Positions 26,290 to 33,972 of a DNA stretch of 64,000 nt are shown here, piece after piece. The notes beneath the pieces are model-generated. The model saw only the letters and a program-made list of their open reading frames with translations, was not told where the DNA came from and ran no database searches. The position numbers were made by a program, and so were the translations under genes. Location: assembly GCA_023664485.1 (NCBI GenBank), contig JAMPFK010000001.1:626031-690030 (forward strand), given 5' to 3'. The stretch is from Bacteroides fragilis (GTDB taxonomy: Bacteria > Bacillota > Clostridia > Lachnospirales > Lachnospiraceae). Position 1 is the stretch's first letter. Each line of letters opens with the position of its first letter.

Positions 26290-27450
26290 ATGAAGATACT
26301 GTTTATCGAATGGGCAAGCTATGGAAACGAAGATATGAAAGAAGCTTTCCGCAGGGAGGGGCATACGCTCGTCTGTTTTCCTTTCTTCGATAAGGATGCG
26401 AGAAACGACGCGTCGGCCGTGGCCGGCCTTCCCGCCGTCCTCCACAGAGAGACGCCGGATATCGTCTTTTCTTTCAACTACTTTCCCATCGTGTCCAACG
26501 TCTGCAAAGAGGAGAATATCCGCTATATTTCATGGATTTATGACAGCCCCTATGTGATGCTGTATTCCTATACTGCCATTCATCCCTGTAATACGATCTA
26601 TGTCTTTGATAAGGAAGTTTATCTGGAGTTCCACAAGGCCGGTATTTCAACGGTGCGGTATCTGCCGATGGCCGCGAATGTGGAGCGGCTGGACGCGCTG
26701 ACACCGGACGGCACTCTTCACAGCGCCGATAATAAAAACTTTTTATACGATATTTCTTTCATCGGCTCCCTCTACACCGAAAAGCACAACTTTTTTGAGA
26801 GGATGACCGGCCTGTCCGACTATACGAAAGGATATCTGGACGCGTTGATGGCCGCGCAGATGAATGTACAGGGATACAATTTTATCCAGGAATCGTTATC
26901 TCCTGTCATGGAAGATTTGTACCGGGCGCTCCCCATGGAACCGAACCCGGACGGCGTGGAAACGAAGGAGTATCTCTATGCGCAGTATGTGATCAACCGT
27001 AAAATTACGGGAATGGAGCGGTATGACCTCATTCAGGCCGCCGCACAAAAACATTCTTTTGATTTATTTACGCATGACAGGAACTTCCGGCTCCCCGGCC
27101 TTACCAATCATGGCCCTGTTGACAATTACCGGGAAATGCCGCTCGTCTTTAAGCAAAGCAGGATCAATTTGAACATATCGCTGCGCAGCATTAAAAGCGG
27201 CATACCCCAGCGCGCCTTTGATATCATGGGAAGCGGCGGCTTCCTGCTCAGCAATTATCAGAACGATTTTTTCGATTCCTTTACGCCGGGCGGAGATTTT
27301 GATTTTTACGAAAGCAAAACCGATCTGCTGGATAAAATCGACTATTATCTGGCCAACGAAACCGAACGCCTCCAGATTGCCCGAAACGGGCACGATAAGA
27401 TAGCGGCGGCGCACACTTACCGCCACCGCGTCCGGGAAATGCTGGCGTAA
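26290..27450 (+). CDS. CgeB-like glycosyltransferase A
   Basis: The 386-residue protein starts MKILFIEWASYGNEDMKEAF and ends with a GT-B-type C-terminal half carrying INLNISLRSIKSGIPQRAFDIMGSGGFLLSNYQ (CgeB / Glyco_trans_1_2 signature, with a DUF3880-like N-terminal part). CgeB of Bacillus is a spore-surface protein, but this family is common in surface- and flagellin-glycan clusters. There is no signal peptide. It lies 19 bp after paralogue 2 in the same direction. Two homologues are at 37368-38549 and 38674-39867. The donor sugar cannot be read from the sequence. Confidence 0.8.
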   Translation: MKILFIEWASYGNEDMKEAFRREGHTLVCFPFFDKDARNDASAVAGLPAVLHRETPDIVFSFNYFPIVSNVCKEENIRYISWIYDSPYVMLYSYTAIHPCNTIYVFDKEVYLEFHKAGISTVRYLPMAANVERLDALTPDGTLHSADNKNFLYDISFIGSLYTEKHNFFERMTGLSDYTKGYLDALMAAQMNVQGYNFIQESLSPVMEDLYRALPMEPNPDGVETKEYLYAQYVINRKITGMERYDLIQAAAQKHSFDLFTHDRNFRLPGLTNHGPVDNYREMPLVFKQSRINLNISLRSIKSGIPQRAFDIMGSGGFLLSNYQNDFFDSFTPGGDFDFYESKTDLLDKIDYYLANETERLQIARNGHDKIAAAHTYRHRVREMLA

Positions 27451-27470
27451 GGATTATGCTTCAAAGCGGC

Positions 27471-27542
27471 GGCATCGCAGGCCGAAAGAAAGGCATGAAT
27501 CCTTCGAGGCAATGCCATCGCGGGCTGAAAGAAAGGCATGAT
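27471..27542 (+). repeat. 43-bp-period imperfect tandem duplication before a GT2 gene
   Basis: About 29 bp (27471-27499, with GCCGAAAGAAAGGCATGA) is repeated with few mismatches at 27514-27542. The period of 43 is not a multiple of three, so the two copies would be read in different frames. This argues that the stretch is an untranslated ribosome-binding region and not coding. Confidence 0.6.
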
Positions 27543-27548
27543 CATCTC

Positions 27549-28361
27549 ATGGAAAAAGTAAGCGTCATCATACCGACCTATAACAGGGCGGATGTCCTGA
27601 AAACGTCCATACAAAGCGTATTACAGCAGACCTATTCGGACTTTGAACTGCTCATTGTTGACGACGGTTCCACAGACAACACTAACATGATGGTAGAGTC
27701 GCTGAACGACGCCCGCATCCGCTACTTGAGAATGCCCCAAAACAGGGGCGTTGCCGCGGCAAGAAACGAAGGTATCCGGCAGGCGGAGTACAGCTATATC
27801 GCTTTTCAGGACAGCGACGATTACTGGAAACCCGAAAAGCTGGAAAAGCAAATGGCTTTTCTGGCACAGAGACCTGAGGCCGGCCTGCTCTACTGCCCTT
27901 ACGAATGTAAAAAGGCCGACGGCTCCGCGCTTCTCGTCCCCGGCGGCAATATTCCGCCGGAAGAAAAGCAGGGAAATATTTATCCTTATATGTTATGCCG
28001 GAATACGATCGGCGCGCCCACCGTATTGCTTCGCAGGCAATGTCTTGAAAGATCCGGTCTTTTTTGCGAATCTCTGACCTGCCTGGAAGACTGGGAATTA
28101 TTCCTGCGGATTTCCCGGAACAGTGAAATCGCCTTTCAGGAAGAGCCGATGGTATCTGTCAGCCTGAGCAGAGACGGGGTATCCCACAATATTTCCGGCT
28201 ATTACGAGGCGAGATGTTATATGCTCGCCAGGCATAAAGACGCCCTTCTGCGCTATGGCATCTTTCAGGACGTCACAAGGGATATTCTGGAGTCTGCAGA
28301 AAAGACGGGCGTTCTTTCGCAGATATCCAAAATGATGCAGTACTATTTACGGCAGGCATAG
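27549..28361 (+). CDS. GT2 family glycosyltransferase (no TPR)
   Basis: The frame opens at 27456, but the upstream part is a duplicated ribosome-binding region, so the start is the ATG at 27549 (MEKVSVIIPTYNRADVL, 270 residues). It is a classical GT2/GT-A enzyme: VDDGSTDNT for the nucleotide, RNEGIRQAEYSYIAFQDSDD with the metal-binding DSDD, and LEDWELFLRIS as catalytic base region. There are no membrane helices. It lies in the array between CgeB-like A and TPR paralogue 3. Its domain type differs from its five TPR neighbours, so it probably adds a different residue in the same glycan. Confidence 0.82.
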   Translation: MEKVSVIIPTYNRADVLKTSIQSVLQQTYSDFELLIVDDGSTDNTNMMVESLNDARIRYLRMPQNRGVAAARNEGIRQAEYSYIAFQDSDDYWKPEKLEKQMAFLAQRPEAGLLYCPYECKKADGSALLVPGGNIPPEEKQGNIYPYMLCRNTIGAPTVLLRRQCLERSGLFCESLTCLEDWELFLRISRNSEIAFQEEPMVSVSLSRDGVSHNISGYYEARCYMLARHKDALLRYGIFQDVTRDILESAEKTGVLSQISKMMQYYLRQA

Positions 28362-28404
28362 GTTTTTAGCAGCCGATCATCATAAAAGACAGGAGAATTC
28401 GCAT

Positions 28405-29478
28405 ATGATTCCAATTTCCGTCTGTATTATCGCCAGGAATGAAGAAAAAAACATCGAAAAGTGTCTGGCTCCTTTAATGCCTTATCACTTTGAGATCATC
28501 GTAGTCGATACCGGCTCCACCGACCGGACGAAAGAAATCGCCCGAAAATACACCGATCTTATCTATGACTTTGAATGGGTCAACGATTTCAGCGCCGCCA
28601 GAAATTTTTCGCTGAAAAAGGCTTCGCACAACTATGTATTGATCCTGGACTGCGATGAATTTTTGACAGAAATCGACCTGGACGCCGTCTGTCAGGCCAT
28701 TGAAGAGCATCCGCGCGGCGTCGGCATGCTGCTTCGGCACAGTTATTATGATAATCATGGAATGAGGGTATCCTATCCGGACCGCGTGGAACGCCTGTTC
28801 CACAAACGCCATTATCACTACACCCTCTCCATCCATGAACAGGTCACAAGCTCCAAAACCGGCGGCACGCTTTTTGAGCGCTATGACATACCGCTGACCG
28901 TAGACCATGTCGGGTACTGCGGCGGCATGGAGAGCATGCTGCAGAAAGTGGAACGGAACAATTCCCTTCTCCTGAAAGAGATTGAAAAAAATCCGGACGA
29001 TCCCTATTTCTATTTTCAGATCGGACAATCCTATAATGCGATCGAGGACTATGAAAATGCCTATCTCTATTATAAGAAAGCCTTTGAGCTTCCGATCGAT
29101 CCGCGGCAGCCGTGGCTTCCGGTAATGGCAGAGGCTTATATCCGCGCCATGAATTCTATCGGGCGGCCCCAGGAGGCAATCGACTTCTTTACGCCCCATT
29201 ATGATTTTTTCGCAGACGACGCGGGTTTCTGCTGCACGCTCGGCGTCTCCTATCTGAGGACGGAACAGCCTATGAAAGCGATGATGCAGTTTGTCAAGGC
29301 TCTCCAGTGCCCGAATATACGGAATGAAAGCGCAGGCACTTATATTCCCTACTACAATATCGGCCTTATCAACGAGATGTTAGGGGATCTGCCCTCCGCC
29401 GTTTCCTTTTATCAGCGCGCCGCGGCGTATCAGTATTCCCCTGCGGTCGAACGGCTGAAGCAGCTCGGTATAAACTGA
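28405..29478 (+). CDS. GT2-TPR glycosyltransferase (SunS-like), paralogue 3
   Basis: The 357-residue protein begins MIPISVCIIARNEEKNIEKC. It has DTGSTDRT, NDFSAARNF, DCDEFL, IHEQV and DHVGYCGG, followed by TPR helices ending LPSAVSFYQRAAAYQY. AGGAGAATTC precedes the ATG. It has its own 43-bp spacer to the GT2 gene upstream. Of the five it is one of the closest to a common consensus. Cytoplasmic; the acceptor is inferred to be flagellin or another flagellar protein. Confidence 0.84.
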   Translation: MIPISVCIIARNEEKNIEKCLAPLMPYHFEIIVVDTGSTDRTKEIARKYTDLIYDFEWVNDFSAARNFSLKKASHNYVLILDCDEFLTEIDLDAVCQAIEEHPRGVGMLLRHSYYDNHGMRVSYPDRVERLFHKRHYHYTLSIHEQVTSSKTGGTLFERYDIPLTVDHVGYCGGMESMLQKVERNNSLLLKEIEKNPDDPYFYFQIGQSYNAIEDYENAYLYYKKAFELPIDPRQPWLPVMAEAYIRAMNSIGRPQEAIDFFTPHYDFFADDAGFCCTLGVSYLRTEQPMKAMMQFVKALQCPNIRNESAGTYIPYYNIGLINEMLGDLPSAVSFYQRAAAYQYSPAVERLKQLGIN

Positions 29479-29517
29479 AAACCGTTTCCGATATCCTGAA
29501 AAGAAAGGATTTTTCCC

Positions 29518-30573
29518 ATGCACCCTATCTCCGTATGTATTATCGCCAGAAACGAAGCAAAAAGGATCGAAAAATGCCTGGCTTCCATCAAACCTTACGG
29601 TTTTGAAATTGTCGTCGCGGATACCGGTTCTACGGACCGGACAAAAGAAATCGCCGGAAAATATGCCGATCAGATACTCGATTTTCCCTGGTGCGATGAT
29701 TTCAGCGCCGCCAGGAATTTTTCTCTGCGCGCCGCCTCCAATAACTGGATCTTTATGCTCGACTGTGACGAGGCCGTCAAGACGATCGATGTCGAGGAAC
29801 TGAATTATTTCCGCAAACATTTATCGGACAGCGTCGGTTCCGTTTCCAGGGAAAATCTCGTCATGGAAAACGGCGTTCCGGTCGTAAACAATACGGACAA
29901 TACGGAGCGTTTTTTTGACAGGCGGCTCTTTCACTATACCGGCATCATCCACGAACAGCTCACGCCAAAGCGCGGTTCCGAATTTTCCGCCTACCTTCTG
30001 CAGACCACGATCCTGCATACCGGTTACGATATGACGGAAGAAGAACGTACCGCAAAATATACCCGGAATTTTACCCTGCTGAAAAAGCAGCTCGAAAGCG
30101 GGCCGGAAACCCCTTATCTCTATTATCAGTTGGGAAAAAGCTGTGAAATTATCGAGGATTATGCGGCCGCCTGCGATTATTACAGCAGGGGCCTGTCTTT
30201 CGACCTGGATCCGGAGCTGGCTTATGTGCAGGCTATGGTCGTATCCTATGGAAATGCGCTTCTGCGCACCGGGAAACAGGATGCGGCCCTCGGCTTTGAG
30301 AGCATTTATGACGCCTTTTCCTCTCTGGCAGATTTTGTCTACCTCATGGGCAATATCTATAAACAGAATCAAATGTACGAACAGGCTTTTGAACAATATC
30401 AAAAGGCGATTGGCATGCCCTTATGCAGGCTGGAAGGCGCGAACAGCTTTCTTCCCGTCTACCAGACCGGCGAGATCTGCGAGATTCTCGGCGATATCCA
30501 GGCCGCGGTATCCTGCTATCAGAAATGCGGGAATTTCGCCCCCGCTCTCAAACGTCTGGAAATTTTAACCTGA
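29518..30573 (+). CDS. GT2-TPR glycosyltransferase (SunS-like), paralogue 4
   Basis: The 351-residue protein begins MHPISVCIIARNEAKRIEKC. DTGSTDRT and DDFSAARNF are intact and the DxD region reads DCDEAV, differing from DCDE(F/Y)L in the other copies just after the acidic residues. IHEQL replaces IHEQV. TPR helices occupy the C-terminal half (YEQAFEQYQKAIG, IQAAVSCYQKCG). AAAGGATTTTTCCC precedes the ATG. The altered metal-site flank hints at a different donor; the protein appears intact. Confidence 0.83.
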   Translation: MHPISVCIIARNEAKRIEKCLASIKPYGFEIVVADTGSTDRTKEIAGKYADQILDFPWCDDFSAARNFSLRAASNNWIFMLDCDEAVKTIDVEELNYFRKHLSDSVGSVSRENLVMENGVPVVNNTDNTERFFDRRLFHYTGIIHEQLTPKRGSEFSAYLLQTTILHTGYDMTEEERTAKYTRNFTLLKKQLESGPETPYLYYQLGKSCEIIEDYAAACDYYSRGLSFDLDPELAYVQAMVVSYGNALLRTGKQDAALGFESIYDAFSSLADFVYLMGNIYKQNQMYEQAFEQYQKAIGMPLCRLEGANSFLPVYQTGEICEILGDIQAAVSCYQKCGNFAPALKRLEILT

Positions 30574-30619
30574 AAATCCTAAAATAAAATCAGCAGTCAG
30601 AAAAAAGGAGAACGATATC

Positions 30620-31669
30620 ATGATTCCGATTTCCGTATGTCTCATCACCAGAAACGAAGCCGAAAATCTGGATAAATGTCTGAAATCCCTCAGTCCCTAT
30701 CCTTTTGAAATTGTTGTCGTAGATACCGGTTCGACCGACCATTCCAAAGAGATCGCCCGTCAATATACCGATAAGGTATTCGACTTTACCTGGATAAACG
30801 ATTTCAGCGCCGCCAGGAATTTCTCCATCAGCCGCGCTTCCCACAACATGATCCTGGTCCTGGATACGGACGAATTCCTTGTGGAATTCGACTTCGACAG
30901 GGTACAGCAGCTGATGGCGGAGCATCCCAAAAGCGTGGGCCTGATCAAACGTCTGGACTATTTTGAAGCCGGTCAGGAAAAACACTGCCAGACGACGATC
31001 ATTGACCGTCTCTTTAACCGGAAATATTATCATTATGAACGCCCCATCCATGAAATACTGGTTCCGGCTGCAAATATTCCCAACACGAGTTATATGCTCC
31101 CGGTTACCGCCGATCATGTCGGTTATATCGGCTCCCCGGAGAAACTACGGGAAAAGTCCATGCGGGATATCAGCCTTCTGCTCCCGGAAATCGAAAAAGA
31201 TCCGGGCGAACCCTACTATTATTTCCAGATGGCCCAAAGCTACCTCTGTATGCGGGAACATGAACAGGCTTTTTCCTATTTCAAAATGGCATTGGAGCGC
31301 AATCCGGCGCCGGAGGAAGATTATACGCGCATCCTGGTATGCAATTACGGCAATATGTTATTGGACTCCGGAAAACCGCAGGAGGCGCTTTCTTTATTAT
31401 CCTTCTATGAATATTACGGCAATAACGCGGATTATCTGTGTATGATCGGTCTCATGTACATCCAGCTGAACCAGCTTCTGAAAGCCCTGCCGGAACTCGT
31501 CAAGGCTCTGAGCGCGCCGGCGCGGGATTCCGTGGAGCCCAGGGTCATTTCCTATTATATCGGCTATATTTACGAGTCCTTCCAGCAGAAAGATATCGCA
31601 AGACATCACTATCAAAGATGCGGGGAATTTGAACCGGCGCTGGAAGCCCTGAAACGGATAAATAACTAA
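30620..31669 (+). CDS. GT2-TPR glycosyltransferase (SunS-like), paralogue 5
   Basis: The 349-residue protein begins MIPISVCLITRNEAENLDKC. It carries DTGSTDHS, NDFSAARNF, DTDEFL in place of DCDEFL, and IHEIL in place of IHEQV, so the Cys of the metal site and the Gln of the acceptor loop are both changed. The TPR region ends KDIARHHYQRCGEFEPALEALKR. AAAAGGAGAACG precedes the ATG. It is the last gene of the array, convergent with the flagellin gene 67 bp away. Confidence 0.83.
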   Translation: MIPISVCLITRNEAENLDKCLKSLSPYPFEIVVVDTGSTDHSKEIARQYTDKVFDFTWINDFSAARNFSISRASHNMILVLDTDEFLVEFDFDRVQQLMAEHPKSVGLIKRLDYFEAGQEKHCQTTIIDRLFNRKYYHYERPIHEILVPAANIPNTSYMLPVTADHVGYIGSPEKLREKSMRDISLLLPEIEKDPGEPYYYFQMAQSYLCMREHEQAFSYFKMALERNPAPEEDYTRILVCNYGNMLLDSGKPQEALSLLSFYEYYGNNADYLCMIGLMYIQLNQLLKALPELVKALSAPARDSVEPRVISYYIGYIYESFQQKDIARHHYQRCGEFEPALEALKRINN

Positions 31670-31698
31670 GAAAATCCCCACTCTTTCGAGTGGGGATT
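31670..31698 (-). terminator. Flagellin terminator
   Basis: An 11-bp perfect stem (31688-31698 with 31673-31683) with a 4-nt loop (GAAA on the minus strand) follows the flagellin stop by 38 bp. On the minus strand TTCTTAGTT follows. It also abuts the stop codon of paralogue 5 and may serve both convergent transcripts. Confidence 0.75.
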
Positions 31699-31736
31699 GG
31701 TAGTTCATTATGCAATGTCTGCTAATACTCCGGCAA

Positions 31737-32813
31737 TTAGCCAAGTAAGGACAGTGCCAGCTGATTGCTCTGATTTGCCTGTGACAGCATCGATGTACCA
31801 GCCTGCTGTAAGATATTGTTGTTGGAGTATCTAACCATCTCCGTAGCGATATCTGTATCACGGATAGCGGATTCAGCAGATGTCGTATTCTCAACGATGT
31901 TGTTCAGGTTGTTGATCGTATGCTCAAGTCTGTTCTGGATAGCACCGAGATCAGATCTCTGCTGAGATACTAAGGACAAAGCGCCCTTGATGAATGCGTT
32001 CAGCGAGTTGAAGTCTTTCGCCGTAGCAACCGTACCAGCATCGCCAGGAACCAGTTTCATGAAGGTATTCATAATCTTAGTCGCCATATCGCTGTCAAGA
32101 GTTGCTTTGTTATAACCTTTTGCACTGATCGTTGTAAAGGTGTTTACAGACTTGGTATCATCCATCTCACCGATGATAACCTTCGTGCTCTTGCTCGTAT
32201 CTGTCTTGCCGCTGACTGTCTGCAGCTTGTAGGTAGATACTGTGTTGCTGATAGAACCTTCCGCAAGAGGTCTGAACGTAACCTTGGTATACAGCTTCGT
32301 GTCAATGTTGTGTGCCAGACCAGCCATACTCATGTTAGCGATGCTGACAACAATGTGCTGACCTGCTTCTGCGCCAACCTGGAGTCCTTTTACGAAGGAA
32401 CCGTCTAACAGGTTCATTTCGTTGAAGGTCGTTGTACTCTGAACACGGTCAACTTCACTCATCAACTGGCTGATTTCGGACTGGATGGATGCACGGTCTG
32501 TCGTTGTAAGAGTACCGTTCTCACCTTTAACTGCCAGCTCGTTCATTCTCTGTAACATATCCTGCACTTCTGCCAACGCACCTTCTGCCGTCTGTACAGT
32601 GGAGATACCGTCCTGAGCGTTTGTAGATGCCTGTGTAAGGCCTCTGATCTGACGTCTCATCTTCTCGGAAATCGCAAGACCTGCTGCGTCGTCTGCCGCA
32701 CGGTTGATCTTATAACCGGAAGATAATCTCTCTGTTGACTTTGCCTGAGCGCTTGTTGTCAAACCAAGCATTCTGTTAGAGTTCATCGCTGTAATGTTGT
32801 GTTGTACTACCAT
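31737..32813 (-). CDS. hag: Flagellin
   Basis: Flagellin is the filament subunit. The 358-residue protein has the conserved N-terminal D0/D1 region (MVVQHNITAMNSNRMLG, then STERLSSGYKINRAADDAAGLAISEKMR) and C-terminal D1/D0 region (NTTSAESAIRDTDIATEMVRYSNNNILQQAGTSMLSQANQ, ending LALSLLG). The central variable region (about residues 150-270) is short and rich in Ser, Thr and Lys, which offers sites for O-glycans. AAGGAGGA lies 8 nt before the ATG. Transcription is from a flagellar-sigma promoter and translation is probably repressed by CsrA. It is surrounded by glycosyltransferases and flagellin chaperones. Confidence 0.98.
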   Translation of the reverse strand: MVVQHNITAMNSNRMLGLTTSAQAKSTERLSSGYKINRAADDAAGLAISEKMRRQIRGLTQASTNAQDGISTVQTAEGALAEVQDMLQRMNELAVKGENGTLTTTDRASIQSEISQLMSEVDRVQSTTTFNEMNLLDGSFVKGLQVGAEAGQHIVVSIANMSMAGLAHNIDTKLYTKVTFRPLAEGSISNTVSTYKLQTVSGKTDTSKSTKVIIGEMDDTKSVNTFTTISAKGYNKATLDSDMATKIMNTFMKLVPGDAGTVATAKDFNSLNAFIKGALSLVSQQRSDLGAIQNRLEHTINNLNNIVENTTSAESAIRDTDIATEMVRYSNNNILQQAGTSMLSQANQSNQLALSLLG

Positions 32814-32838
32814 ATTCTATTCCTCCTTGAATTTTCTA

Positions 32839-32852
32839 CGGCATCCATGCCG
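32839..32852 (-). promoter_or_regulatory. Candidate CsrA-binding hairpin in the flagellin leader
   Basis: On the minus strand CGGCA-TGGA-TGCCG forms a 5-bp stem with GGA in the loop, 11 nt upstream of the ribosome binding site. The ribosome binding site itself reads CAAGGAGGA, a second CsrA-type site. The pair, one hairpin GGA and one GGA in the Shine-Dalgarno, matches the known layout of the B. subtilis hag leader. csrA and fliW lie 8 kb away. Confidence 0.65.
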
Positions 32853-32985
32853 CGTTTGTTTTTGTCTGTGACGGTTCCTCCGGCTCGTACGCTGCCATCG
32901 TCCCCATCACCTCGCTTACCTTGTAACAAATGTTATAAAGTAACGATTGTCAAGTAAGTAATCAGCTTTGCTTTACTTGTAATAT

Positions 32986-33012
32986 ATATCGGTGTTTCTC
33001 CGATTTACTTTA
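32986..33012 (-). promoter_or_regulatory. Flagellar sigma (SigD) promoter of flagellin
   Basis: On the minus strand TAAA (33009-33012), 15 bp and ACCGATAT (32986-32993) match the sigma-28 consensus. The leader to the start codon would be about 165 nt and includes the CsrA hairpin. Confidence 0.85.
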
Positions 33013-33063
33013 GGGTAAATTTTAAAATTTTTTAAAAATAATTTGTCATTTTACCCATAAGCG

Positions 33064-33540
33064 CTACTTCCTAGTGTCATAAAACTGGGACGATACATAA
33101 TTCAGTTTATTCATATTATTATAGTAATTCCTGCTCGCCCTCGTCTTAGACGTTGCGTTTTTGATTTCCAGCGCCTGCTTCTTAAACTGGCTGTCCGCGC
33201 GCGCCTGATTGCGCATTCTGGCAGTATTGATCTTCACAACCTTGTCGGTGATCTGCTGGATATAGCCCTGCATCCGCGCGATCTCCGCCTGGTATCTTAC
33301 CTTATTCGTCATGATTTCCACCCGGACCTTATCGTACAGGGCCTCAAATCCGTCGTCAAGGCGTTCCAGCTTCTCCGTCAGCAGCCCGATCCTGTCAAGC
33401 GAAGCGTCGAGGGCATCCATATCGAATGTCTCCCTCTTTAAGATCTCTTCCTGCAGTCCGTTCTCCTCGATGATCTCATCGAGCAGCTGATTCTTTTTCT
33501 CAAGACTCTGCAATAGTATCTGTGCAATATTCTGACTCAT
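33064..33540 (-). CDS. FliT/FlgN-like flagellar export chaperone
   Basis: The frame opens at 33588 inside fliS. AGAGGA 7 nt upstream of the ATG at 33538-33540 and the plausible start MSQNIAQILLQSLEKKNQLL give 158 residues. The protein is almost fully alpha-helical, with heptad-like segments (LDEIIEENGLQEEILKRE, LLTEKLERLDDGFEAL) and a basic C-terminus (KTRASRNYYNNMNKL). Position after fliS and before flagellin is that of fliT. Sequence is too divergent to choose between FliT and FlgN by eye. Confidence 0.65.
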   Translation of the reverse strand: MSQNIAQILLQSLEKKNQLLDEIIEENGLQEEILKRETFDMDALDASLDRIGLLTEKLERLDDGFEALYDKVRVEIMTNKVRYQAEIARMQGYIQQITDKVVKINTARMRNQARADSQFKKQALEIKNATSKTRASRNYYNNMNKLNYVSSQFYDTRK

Positions 33541-33551
33541 GCCCGTCCTCT

Positions 33552-33935
33552 CTACGCCTGCCTGCTGCGTCTCATAACCTCTTTCCATGTATCCCTGACA
33601 CTTCTCAGATGCATATTGACTTCTTCCAGTATCTTCTTATCCTTTTTGACATTCGCTTCCAGGAGCCTTTGAAGCAGATACACATAGATTCTGTCAAAAT
33701 CCTCCGCGACCTTATACTTATGATCCAGCGTATTCCGGAATTCCTCTATAATACGCTGTGTTTTCTTAATATTGACATGCGCTTTCTCGATCTCGCCGTT
33801 ATCGATCGCTATCATCGCCATATTACAGAATTTAATCGCGCCCTCATAAAGCATAAGCGTCACTTCCGCCGGTGAGGCGTTCATGATTTTATTGTTTGCG
33901 TACTCCGCAAAGGGATTGCGTGCCGGCATAGTCAT
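33552..33935 (-). CDS. fliS: Flagellin chaperone FliS
   Basis: FliS binds the C-terminus of flagellin in the cytoplasm, keeps it from polymerising and delivers it to the export gate. In B. subtilis it also relieves FliW-CsrA control indirectly. The 127-residue protein shows the family pattern: FAEYANNKIMNASPAEVTLMLYEGAIKFCNMA, then EKAHVNIKKTQRIIEEFRNTLD and a C-terminal helix with LRSVRDTWKEVM. GGAGGAGA precedes the ATG. It lies 37 bp after fliD and overlaps nothing. Confidence 0.96.
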   Translation of the reverse strand: MTMPARNPFAEYANNKIMNASPAEVTLMLYEGAIKFCNMAMIAIDNGEIEKAHVNIKKTQRIIEEFRNTLDHKYKVAEDFDRIYVYLLQRLLEANVKKDKKILEEVNMHLRSVRDTWKEVMRRSRQA

Positions 33936-33972
33936 TCTCCTCCTTGATCTTAACAGATACCTTCTTCAGTCA

